From the NCBI GenBank assembly GCA_000436735.1, contig FR887086.1:1-11642 (forward strand): 11,642 nucleotides of DNA, read 5' to 3'. Below the pieces are notes generated by a model. It was not told the origin of the DNA. It ran no database searches and saw only the letters and a list, made by a program, of their open reading frames with translations. Origin of the DNA: Firmicutes bacterium CAG:170 (GTDB lineage: Bacteria > Bacillota > Clostridia > Oscillospirales > Oscillospiraceae). The position numbers and the translations under genes were made by a program. How positions within the stretch are numbered: the first letter of the stretch is position 1; the number at the start of each line of letters is the position of its first letter. This document shows positions 6,772 through 11,642 of this stretch, piece by piece.

Positions 6772-6797
6772 CTATGTCTTGAGAAACAGCTCCGCGC

Positions 6798-7073
6798 TTA
6801 CGCCTCCGGCTGCGCTTCCTTCGCAAGCTTTTCCTTTGCGATCAAAAGCGCCTGCGCCAGCTGATCCGGGCAGGAGGTCGGCTTCATGCCGCAATGGATG
6901 CCCTGCACGCGCGCGATCACGTCGTCAATGTTCATCCCCTCGACAAGGCGGCTCATGCCCTGAAGATTGCCGTTGCAGCCGCCGATGTATTCCAGATTGT
7001 GAACGATCCCGTCGTCCACGTCAAAAAGGATCTTGCTGGAGCATGTGCCCCTCGTTTTGTACTCAAATCTCAT
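6798..7073 (-). CDS. TSCPD domain protein, four-cysteine TIGR03905-like family
   Basis: A 91-residue soluble protein of unknown function. It contains the eponymous TSCPD motif at 66-70 and four well-spaced cysteines (C11, C33, C61, C68), in the contexts GTCSS, GGCNGN, HCGMK and TSCPD. This is the pattern of the short TIGR03905 four-Cys proteins common in Clostridia. TSCPD domains also occur at the C-terminus of some class II ribonucleotide reductases, and four conserved cysteines suggest metal binding (inference). The domain fills the protein. The ATG has AGGGAG 7 nt upstream. It is the second gene of an operon with the YbaK-type deacylase, the gap being 16 nt, and it runs convergently toward the terminator at 6741-6771. 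Confidence 0.88.
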   Translation of the reverse strand: MRFEYKTRGTCSSKILFDVDDGIVHNLEYIGGCNGNLQGMSRLVEGMNIDDVIARVQGIHCGMKPTSCPDQLAQALLIAKEKLAKEAQPEA

Positions 7074-7089
7074 GTGGTTTCTCCCTTCC

Positions 7090-7560
7090 TTATTCCGTCA
7101 GGTCGCAGAGCGACATGTTTACATAATCGATCAGCGCATCGGGCGCAAGCAAAATCTGGCACCCCCGGCAGCCTGCGGATACGCCGATCTCGTCATAGAG
7201 CTGTGCCGTTTCGTCCAGAAAGGTCGGAAACGGCTTCTTCATGCCGATGGGGCTGCACCCGCCCCGGATATAGCCGGTGAGCGGCAGAAGCTCCTTGACA
7301 TGGATCAGCTCAACCTTCTTATCGCCCGCAGCCTTCGCCGCCTTTTTCAGGTCCAGCTCACAGCAGACTGGAATGCAGAACACAAGAAAGCCGCGCTTTT
7401 CTCCGCGTGCGACCAGCGTTTTGAAGATCTGCTCCGGCGGCATACCGATGCCCGCAGCCGCGTGCATTCCGCCGAGATCGTTTTCGTCGTAGGCATATTC
7501 CGCCGTGCGGTATGGGATTTTTGCGCTGTCCAGAAGGCGCATCACGTTGGTCTTGGTCAT
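7090..7560 (-). CDS. ybaK: Cys-tRNA(Pro)/Cys-tRNA(Cys) deacylase, YbaK/EbsC family
   Basis: A 156-residue cytoplasmic trans-editing enzyme of the prolyl-tRNA-synthetase INS-like superfamily, which removes Cys mis-attached to tRNA-Pro by ProRS. Diagnostic residues: Lys47 in IFKTLV (the lysine essential in Haemophilus YbaK) and the signature GYIRGGCSPIGMKK at 96-109. Length matches YbaK (about 155-160). A GCRGC sequence (130-134) near the C-terminus supplies a CxxC pair. The start is the ATG at 7560 with GGAGG 7-8 nt upstream; the frame is open further upstream, but that extension lies over the promoter and has no family similarity. A TSCPD gene follows 16 nt downstream in the same operon. The promoter is divergent from that of a second YbaK-family gene. 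Confidence 0.92.
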   Translation of the reverse strand: MTKTNVMRLLDSAKIPYRTAEYAYDENDLGGMHAAAGIGMPPEQIFKTLVARGEKRGFLVFCIPVCCELDLKKAAKAAGDKKVELIHVKELLPLTGYIRGGCSPIGMKKPFPTFLDETAQLYDEIGVSAGCRGCQILLAPDALIDYVNMSLCDLTE

Positions 7561-7582
7561 AGGACCGCCTCCCTCCGCAGGC

Positions 7583-7611
7583 ATTATAACGCATTTTCGC
7601 AAGGGTTGCAA
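7583..7611 (-). promoter_or_regulatory. Predicted sigma-A promoter of the ybaK-TSCPD operon
   Basis: On the minus strand, -35 TTGCAA (7611-7606), exactly 17 nt, then a perfect -10 TATAAT (7588-7583). The start would be near 7576, giving a leader of about 16 nt with GGAGG. The -35 hexamer is a palindrome and is the same six base pairs used by the divergent promoter at 7606-7634. Confidence 0.8.
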
Positions 7612-7634
7612 GTTTGGTTTTCTTCTGATAGAAT
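7606..7634 (+). promoter_or_regulatory. Predicted sigma-A promoter of the divergent YbaK-family gene
   Basis: -35 TTGCAA (7606-7611), exactly 17 nt, then -10 TAGAAT (7629-7634; five of six). The start would be near 7641, about 20 nt before the ATG and just ahead of AGGAGG (7648-7653). The -35 box is shared base for base with the minus-strand promoter. Confidence 0.75.
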
Positions 7635-7660
7635 ATCCGAAAAACGCAGGAGGCAAAACC

Positions 7661-8143
7661 ATGTCCATTGAAAAAGTCAGAGCCTATTTCCGCCCGCTCG
7701 GGCTGGAGGAACGCATTCGGGAGCTGGAGGCCTCCAGCGCAACGGTGGAGCTGGCCGCGCTCGCGCTGGGCGTGGACGGCGCAAGGATCGCCAAAACGCT
7801 CTCCTTTCTGGTCGGTGACCGCTGCATTCTGATCGTCACGGCGGGAGACGCACGCATCGACAACCACAAATACAAGGCCCGCTTTGGCGTGAAGGCCAAA
7901 ATGCCCGCGCACGACGGGGTTCCGGAATACACCGGCCACGCCGTCGGCGGCGTCTGTCCGTTTGCCTGCAAGGAGGGCGTGAGCGTCTACCTCGACGAAT
8001 CGCTCAAGCGCTTCCGGACCGTTTTCCCGGCCTGCGGCAGCGCCAACAGCGCCATCGAGCTGACCATCCCGGAGCTGGAGCAGTACTCCGGCTGCGACGA
8101 ATGGGTGGACGTCTGCAAGGACTGGCAGGCAGCCTCAGAATAA
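7661..8143 (+). CDS. YbaK/EbsC-family aminoacyl-tRNA deacylase-like protein (second paralogue)
   Basis: A 160-residue protein with the YbaK/ProRS-INS fold. It has Lys45 in IAKTLSF at the position of the catalytic lysine, GHAVGGVCPF at 92-101 corresponding to the GG-CSP-G loop of YbaK, and a Clostridia-type C-terminal region VFPACGSANSAIELT at 121-135. It is clearly a different subfamily from the neighbouring YbaK, with a different N-terminal half. Members are assumed to hydrolyse a misacylated tRNA, but I cannot say which amino acid or tRNA. The ATG has AGGAGG 7 nt upstream. It is transcribed divergently from ybaK from a promoter sharing one -35 box, and is followed by a strong terminator at 8225-8265. 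It appears to be monocistronic. Confidence 0.88.
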   Translation: MSIEKVRAYFRPLGLEERIRELEASSATVELAALALGVDGARIAKTLSFLVGDRCILIVTAGDARIDNHKYKARFGVKAKMPAHDGVPEYTGHAVGGVCPFACKEGVSVYLDESLKRFRTVFPACGSANSAIELTIPELEQYSGCDEWVDVCKDWQAASE

Positions 8144-8224
8144 GCCCGGCACAGGCTCCGCAAGCTGCGGCTTCGCTGTCAGTCTCCTGCTGCGGCGCAG
8201 CCTCCTGACATCAGGAAACCAAGA
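8144..8224. other. Structured non-coding gap with several short hairpins
   Basis: Between the YbaK-family stop codon and the terminator there are small inverted repeats: CCGCA/TGCGG (8158-8170), and TGTCAG/CTGACA (8177-8182 with 8205-8210) enclosing GCTGC/GCAGC (8189-8193 with 8197-8201). No T-run follows them and I see no coding potential. They could be a 3' UTR structure or decayed repeat DNA. Confidence 0.4.
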
Positions 8225-8265
8225 TCCGGCGGCAGGATGCATTTCCTGCCGCCGGACACTTTTTT
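8225..8265 (+). terminator. Intrinsic terminator of the plus-strand YbaK-family gene
   Basis: A perfect 13-bp GC-rich stem (8225-8237 with 8244-8256), a 6-nt loop, then CAC and six T (8260-8265). It also separates this gene from the convergent serine hydrolase gene ending at 8279. There is no T-run on the minus side, so it is directional for the plus strand. Confidence 0.9.
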
Positions 8266-8278
8266 CATGCTTCCGGCA

Positions 8279-9439
8279 TTATTTTCTCATCATGCCGTCG
8301 TATTTGTCCTTCCAGCGCTTTTCGTAGCGGCCCACATGACGTGTGAGGCCGTGCACGCCCAGATACCCGAGCAGCGCAATGAGCACTGCGCCGCCTGCCA
8401 CCAGCAGATAGTCCCTTGTATGCAGGCGGAAGCCTCCGCTTTCCTCCGGGGCCTTCTCAGCCGCCAGACGCTCCGCCTCCGCGGCAAGGAGCCGGGCCTT
8501 CACAGCCTCTCTCTGCTCCGTACGCAGGGCCTCGCGTTCTTCGGCACCCTCCTGTGATTTCTCCTGCGCGGCCCTGTCCGCCTCCAGACGCTTTGCGCGT
8601 TCGCACCGCTCCGTTTCAAGCCTCTCCTGTTCCAGTTGGATCGCATACTGCTCGTCGGTGTAGTCCTTCATCAGCCGCGCGGCCTTTGCGCAGATTTCTT
8701 CTCCGGCCACATCCTGTGTGTAAACCGCCAGCAGGAACGGCTGCCCGGCGTAGATAATGCCGGTGTCGTTTTCCGCGCCCTCAAAGCTGCCGTATTTGTG
8801 CGCGACCTCGCACTCGGTCACATATTTCCGGAAGTAGCCGTTCTGCGGACTAGCCTCCTTCATATAGCTGAGCATCTCCTCATAATCCGCTGCATGGTCA
8901 TAAAGGTACTTGAGCGCATCCATCATCATGCGTGTGCAGTAGAGATTGCCGGAATAGTAGCGCGGATCGATCTCGTCGTCGGTCATGTCCGTAAATGTGC
9001 GCATTGTCTGCTTGTACTCCTGAAAGCTGCCGATCTGGTAGAGCATAGCTTCGGAGATCTCGTTGTTCGACCAGACCAAGGACTGATAATGGCAGTCAGA
9101 AAGCCTGTAAACGCCCGCGATCAGCGCGTCCGGCGCAATCTCGCCCGCAAGCTCCTGCTGGTAGTAATAGAGGTTGAGCGGCAGCTTGTAGGTACTGGCC
9201 GCGACCATCATATGCGTATCCTCAAAGGCGTAGCTCTCGCCGGTCACCGTATTGTAGTAGGACATGGAGAAATTCTGCTCGTTGAGATAGTTCTCCTCCA
9301 TAAACTGCGCCACGCGCGCCTCCAGCGTATCCTCCGCCGGTTCCGCGTCTGCCGCCGAAACGCCCGCCGTCAGGGCCAGCAGCATCGACGCCAGCAGGAG
9401 CAGCGCTCCGCCGCGCCGTTTTCTGATGTGCAAAGCCAT
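8279..9439 (-). CDS. Membrane-anchored serine hydrolase, class A beta-lactamase-like
   Basis: A 386-residue exported protein. Signal peptide at 1-30 (HIRKRRG, Leu/Ala core, cleavage near VSAA). Residues about 40-255 resemble the class A beta-lactamase/DD-peptidase fold: S82-T-Y-K85 (SxxK), S124-N-N126 (SxN) and K215-Y-G217 (KTG-like). I see no ExxLN motif carrying the deacylating glutamate of true beta-lactamases, so drug hydrolysis is not implied; a penicillin-binding or peptidase-like role is more likely. Residues about 262-330 are a charged Glu/Arg/Ala coiled coil, followed by a membrane helix at about 344-362 and a basic tail, so the enzyme is probably tethered outside the membrane by a stalk. 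Start: GGAGG lies only 2 nt before the ATG at 9439 but 8 nt before an in-frame TTG at 9433, so translation may begin at either. A strong sigma-A promoter lies upstream. Confidence 0.82.
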   Translation of the reverse strand: MALHIRKRRGGALLLLASMLLALTAGVSAADAEPAEDTLEARVAQFMEENYLNEQNFSMSYYNTVTGESYAFEDTHMMVAASTYKLPLNLYYYQQELAGEIAPDALIAGVYRLSDCHYQSLVWSNNEISEAMLYQIGSFQEYKQTMRTFTDMTDDEIDPRYYSGNLYCTRMMMDALKYLYDHAADYEEMLSYMKEASPQNGYFRKYVTECEVAHKYGSFEGAENDTGIIYAGQPFLLAVYTQDVAGEEICAKAARLMKDYTDEQYAIQLEQERLETERCERAKRLEADRAAQEKSQEGAEEREALRTEQREAVKARLLAAEAERLAAEKAPEESGGFRLHTRDYLLVAGGAVLIALLGYLGVHGLTRHVGRYEKRWKDKYDGMMRK

Positions 9440-9462
9440 CGCCTCCAAAAACAGATGGAAAA

Positions 9463-9491
9463 ATTATAACGCACCTGTCGAAAAAGGTCAA
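9463..9491 (-). promoter_or_regulatory. Predicted sigma-A promoter of the serine hydrolase gene
   Basis: On the minus strand, -35 TTGACC (9491-9486; five of six), exactly 17 nt, then a perfect -10 TATAAT (9468-9463). The start is near 9456, giving a very short leader of about 17 nt containing GGAGG. Confidence 0.85.
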
Positions 9492-9503
9492 GCGGAGGCA
9501 CGC

Positions 9504-9531
9504 ACACCGGCGGGAATGCCTGCATATAGTA
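9504..9531 (+). promoter_or_regulatory. Candidate sigma-K-like sporulation promoter of the Cys-rich protein gene
   Basis: AC (9504-9505), exactly 17 nt, then CATATAGTA (9523-9531). This fits the sigma-K consensus AC-N16/17-CATANNNTA used by late mother-cell genes in spore formers. No convincing sigma-A promoter is visible for the downstream gene. The leader to the ATG at 9596 would be about 60 nt, with AAGGAG at 9583-9588. Confidence 0.5.
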
Positions 9532-9595
9532 GGTGTAGCGGAATGAATCTCCATACCGTTATCCGAATCGGAAGCCTTTTTCAAGGAGTGATCGC

Positions 9596-10558
9596 ATGAG
9601 TAACAATTGTTTTGGCAACTATACCACCACCGGCGCAGCCGGTCCTTCCGTCTGTAATCCTGCGCCGGTCTGCTGCACCCCGGCGGAGCCGCCGGAGCTT
9701 GAGACCGAAAACGAAAGCACGGAGACCTGCGCCTGCCGCGACAGCCTCGCCGCCGCGCTCCAGCTGCTTTGCAGCGGAGACCTGCCCGCGCTGATCGATT
9801 TCAACCGCTTTGCCTTCCTGGCAAGCAGCTATCTCATCGGCTCGTATCTGGTCTGCCCCTGCGGCCAGATCGGCACCTATGACAACCTCGCCGACACGCT
9901 CACCGGCTCGTTCAACCGCTTTACGCCCTGCTCGTGTGAGCTGATCGACGTATCCGGTCAGGTCTATGACGCCATTCCATACTACCGCCCGCAGACGGTC
10001 GCAAATCTGTTCACGGTCATGAGCGAAAATCTCGACGGCGTGGAGGATGCACAGGGCACGATCAACGCGCTTGCCGCACTGGCCGCGCGCATCGATCCCG
10101 GCAGCGCCGACTTCCGCCCCGACCTGCTGGAAGCCTTCCAGCCGCTGCTCGGCGCATGCTCCTGCCCGAACGTCAGCATCAGCGAGGTCTCGCTGTGCGC
10201 GCTGGACGCCATTGCCTTCGACGCGGCGGGCGCTACCCCGGAGCAGCAGGCCGCCAGCTATCAGGCCGCCAAGCAGACGCTGCTTCAGATCCTGCGTCCG
10301 AAGTGTCCGCCTCCCTGCCATCCGTGCCAGCCGCCGAAGCCGAAGCCCTGCGTCGTCCCGCCGAACTGCCGGAACAACGGCATTCTTTCCTCGATGGACC
10401 GCTGCGGCATGGCGCATACCGTCTCGCTCACGGCGGGCAATCTCCTGCTCGTCGGCGCGAGCCTGCTCGGCTCCATCGGCAATACGCTCGTCCTTAGCAA
10501 CGACGCCGACGGCCGCTTCTATTTCATCTGCTCGGAGAAGATCGAGTTTATCAGCTGA
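9596..10558 (+). CDS. Cysteine-rich protein of unknown function, candidate spore-surface protein
   Basis: I do not recognise this 320-residue protein. It has no signal peptide or clear transmembrane helix and contains 21 cysteines. Four of the cysteine pairs are CxC (45/47, 87/89, 112/114, 188/190), and a Pro/Cys/Lys segment lies at about 236-258 (CPPPCHPCQPPKPKPC). The N-terminal 48 residues look flexible. The regions 50-110 and 120-235 are alpha-helical in character and quite acidic. The C-terminal 55 residues are a glycine/leucine-rich, probably beta-structured segment ending IEFIS. The composition, with many cysteines and CxC pairs in a non-exported protein, resembles spore coat and exosporium proteins that crosslink through disulfides or metal (for example the Cys-rich CdeC type, a similarity in style only). 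The upstream sigma-K-like promoter supports this. Start supported by AAGGAG. A terminator follows at 10577. Confidence 0.8.
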   Translation: MSNNCFGNYTTTGAAGPSVCNPAPVCCTPAEPPELETENESTETCACRDSLAAALQLLCSGDLPALIDFNRFAFLASSYLIGSYLVCPCGQIGTYDNLADTLTGSFNRFTPCSCELIDVSGQVYDAIPYYRPQTVANLFTVMSENLDGVEDAQGTINALAALAARIDPGSADFRPDLLEAFQPLLGACSCPNVSISEVSLCALDAIAFDAAGATPEQQAASYQAAKQTLLQILRPKCPPPCHPCQPPKPKPCVVPPNCRNNGILSSMDRCGMAHTVSLTAGNLLLVGASLLGSIGNTLVLSNDADGRFYFICSEKIEFIS

Positions 10559-10576
10559 GCTTCCGCATCAGACACA

Positions 10577-10612
10577 AAAAGAGTGCTGCAAGCATCCTTG
10601 CAGCACTCTTTT
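10577..10612. terminator. Bidirectional intrinsic terminator between convergent genes
   Basis: A perfect 16-bp inverted repeat AAAAGAGTGCTGCAAG (10577-10592) and its complement (10597-10612), with a 4-nt loop. The A and T ends of the stem supply U-tracts in both directions. It separates the Cys-rich gene (stop at 10558) from the M14 peptidase gene (stop at 10613, directly adjoining). Confidence 0.9.
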
Positions 10613-11530
10613 CTATTTGGCAAGCGCGGCCGCCAGCAGCGGCGCGTTTCGCCGCACCATCTCCTCCAGCTGCGTGAGCGGAAGCGGATTTTCTCCAATG
10701 CCCGCCTCGATCGTGAAGCCGGGACGGCGGAAGCGCTGGAGAAACCAGTCCTTGAAGCCCGCGTTGGCGGACTCCGCCGGAACCTCCTCCACGCTGTAGC
10801 CGGACGCCGCCGCGAATTCCTCCGCCAGCACGTCCGCCTCCGGCAGCTGAAGCCCGCCGTAGGTATGATAGATCACGCTGCCCTGCGTGTGATAGGCAAG
10901 CACCAGCTCCGGTCTGACGCAGCAGGTATATGCCGCCAGCGCCGCCGTCTCCGGCTGATCGAGCGGACGCGCGCCGGGATAGTCCCGCGGCGCAGGCCCG
11001 GAAAAGCCCAGCGCTGCCTTGATCGTCCGCGCCTTTTCCCACCCTGCCGGGTAGTTGAGATTCAGGTCTGTGCCCTGCAAATTGGCCTTCCAGCCCGCCG
11101 GGAACGGAATATCCGGGTACGCGGCGGCGATCTCCTGTGCCGCGCGGTATTCCGCGCTGTCGGGTGAAAGCTCTCCCGTCACCAGCGCGATCCCATCCGG
11201 GTTGACCATCGGCACAACGTAGAGCATCGCGTTGTGATACAGCGCGCCCGCATCCCGTCCGCCAAAGCTGCCGCCCTGCACCACAGCGGCCAGATAGGCT
11301 TCCACCAGCTCCCAGCAGAGCATGGAGGTAATGTACTCGTTGGCATGATGTCCCGCCGTCAGCAGGATTTTGGTATCGCCCTGACCGATCTGAAGGGCCG
11401 GGAGCGGGCGTCCGCCCGCCGTGGCCGTCAGCGTCCTGCAATATACGAACGGATAGCTTGCCCGCAGGCGGCACAGCCGCCGCTGCTGCTCCGACGGCGT
11501 CATCGCCGTCCGCTCCAAGGTCGCATCCAT
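10613..11530 (-). CDS. M14-family zinc carboxypeptidase-like enzyme, probable peptidoglycan peptide peptidase
   Basis: A 305-residue protein of the carboxypeptidase A/M14 fold. Zinc ligands: H62 and E65 in HHANEY (HxxE) and H214 in AYHTQG. The general base is E275 in FTIEAG. NPDG at 110-113 is also typical. The usual DLNRNF substrate-carboxylate motif reads DLNLNY at 155-160, so the arginine is replaced by leucine. Overall it resembles bacterial gamma-D-glutamyl-diaminopimelate peptidases (ENP1/YqgT type), acting on wall peptides, but it lacks LysM repeats and a signal peptide, suggesting a cytoplasmic, perhaps mother-cell, location. Start: the ATG at 11530 has GGAGGGG 6 nt upstream; an in-frame ATG at 11548 lies 5' of that site and is not preferred. 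The ribosome binding site sits in the 3' arm of a hairpin. Confidence 0.9.
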   Translation of the reverse strand: MDATLERTAMTPSEQQRRLCRLRASYPFVYCRTLTATAGGRPLPALQIGQGDTKILLTAGHHANEYITSMLCWELVEAYLAAVVQGGSFGGRDAGALYHNAMLYVVPMVNPDGIALVTGELSPDSAEYRAAQEIAAAYPDIPFPAGWKANLQGTDLNLNYPAGWEKARTIKAALGFSGPAPRDYPGARPLDQPETAALAAYTCCVRPELVLAYHTQGSVIYHTYGGLQLPEADVLAEEFAAASGYSVEEVPAESANAGFKDWFLQRFRRPGFTIEAGIGENPLPLTQLEEMVRRNAPLLAAALAK

Positions 11531-11565
11531 AAAAATCCCCTCCGGCATATTTCTATGCGGGAGGG
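11531..11565 (-). terminator. Hairpin with T-run abutting the M14 start codon; probable terminator of the upstream gene
   Basis: On the minus strand CCCTCC (11565-11560), one mismatch, and GCATA pair with TATGC, one mismatch, and GGAGGG (11543-11538) around a GAAA tetraloop: eleven pairs. This is followed by GATTTTT, ending directly at the ATG at 11530. The shape is that of an intrinsic terminator. The 3' arm is the Shine-Dalgarno of the M14 gene, so the fold would also block translation. Confidence 0.6.
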
Positions 11566-11572
11566 CGTGGGA

Positions 11573-11642
11573 TTATTCCGTTTTTTGCAGAGGAAGGCTG
11601 CGCATTCTTTTCTGCACCAATTGGTGCGAAATGCCGCCGGCG
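11573..11642 (-). CDS. Possible C-terminal fragment of an unidentified protein (cut by right edge)
   Basis: One minus-strand frame reads AGGISHQLVQKRMRSLPLQKTE and then a TAA stop at 11573-11575, 8 nt before the terminator-like hairpin. Position and composition suit the end of an upstream gene, but other frames are also open over this short distance and I do not recognise the sequence. A 14-bp palindrome at 11614-11627 lies inside it, and the stretch could instead be a promoter region. Confidence 0.3.
   Translation of the reverse strand, partial: AGGISHQLVQKRMRSLPLQKTE
11614..11627. repeat. Perfect 14-bp palindrome, possible operator
   Basis: GCACCAATTGGTGC is a perfect dyad about 85 nt upstream of the M14 start codon. 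It could be a repressor site if this stretch is non-coding, or chance within the C-terminal coding fragment. No matching second copy was found in the window. Confidence 0.35.

Noticed and set aside
8279..9439. Antibiotic-resistance beta-lactamase
   Set aside because: The serine hydrolase motifs are present, but the deacylating glutamate motif of class A enzymes is not evident and the protein is stalked to the membrane, so a resistance call is not supported.
11531..11560. Possible sigma-E/sigma-K -10 (CATAGAAAT on the minus strand, with ATA 16 nt upstream) for the M14 gene
   Set aside because: It has two mismatches to the sigma-E -10 and the wrong spacing of TA for sigma-K. The same bases are better explained by the hairpin stem and loop.
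11555..11642. Plus-strand open frame starting MREGVGLF and running off the right edge
   Set aside because: It has no ribosome binding site, begins inside the hairpin, and lies opposite the more plausible minus-strand fragment. Too short to judge.

Overview
The window is an 11.6 kb stretch of GC-rich, gene-dense bacterial chromosome. A T-box leader on a threonyl-tRNA synthetase gene, strong AGGAGG-type ribosome binding sites, the YbaK, TSCPD and M14 protein types, and a candidate sigma-K-like sporulation promoter all point to a spore-forming Clostridia-type Firmicute. A gut Oscillospiraceae-like genome is the best guess, but this is inferred from sequence style and not from a database match. 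I see no IS element, prophage, CRISPR array, rRNA or tRNA.

Layout. Positions 1-1748 are on the minus strand. They hold the N-terminal end of a GIY-YIG protein (cut by the left edge), ksgA/rsmA (16S rRNA dimethyladenosine transferase) and a secreted 3D-domain protein. A 590-bp gene-free region (1749-2337) follows. It carries the promoter and a WalR-like box of the 3D gene, then a consensus promoter and a complete T-box leader for thrS on the plus strand. Positions 2338-6707 are on the plus strand: thrS, ftsH and a DUF308/HdeD membrane protein overlapping ftsH by 4 nt. A bidirectional terminator separates these from a minus-strand pair, a YbaK/EbsC-type Cys-tRNA(Pro) deacylase followed by a TSCPD four-cysteine protein. 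A second YbaK-family protein is transcribed divergently from that pair. The two promoters appear to share one palindromic -35 hexamer. Next is a minus-strand membrane-tethered serine beta-lactamase-like hydrolase. Divergent from it is a 320-residue protein with 21 cysteines, preceded by a sigma-K-like promoter. The last gene is a minus-strand M14 zinc carboxypeptidase-family protein, whose leader resembles that of ksgA. A probable C-terminal fragment of another gene sits at the right edge.

Themes. Translation and its quality control recur: thrS with an intact editing domain, two YbaK-type trans-editing candidates and ksgA. Cell-envelope functions recur too: FtsH, the 3D-domain protein, the serine hydrolase, the M14 enzyme and a probable spore-surface Cys-rich protein. 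This looks like ordinary core genome with informative regulatory architecture. I do not see a new defence or mobile system. The most interesting signals are regulatory: a terminator hairpin enclosing the ksgA promoter, the shared -35 divergent promoter, the WalR-like box, and the sigma-K-like promoter ahead of an unrecognised Cys-rich protein.
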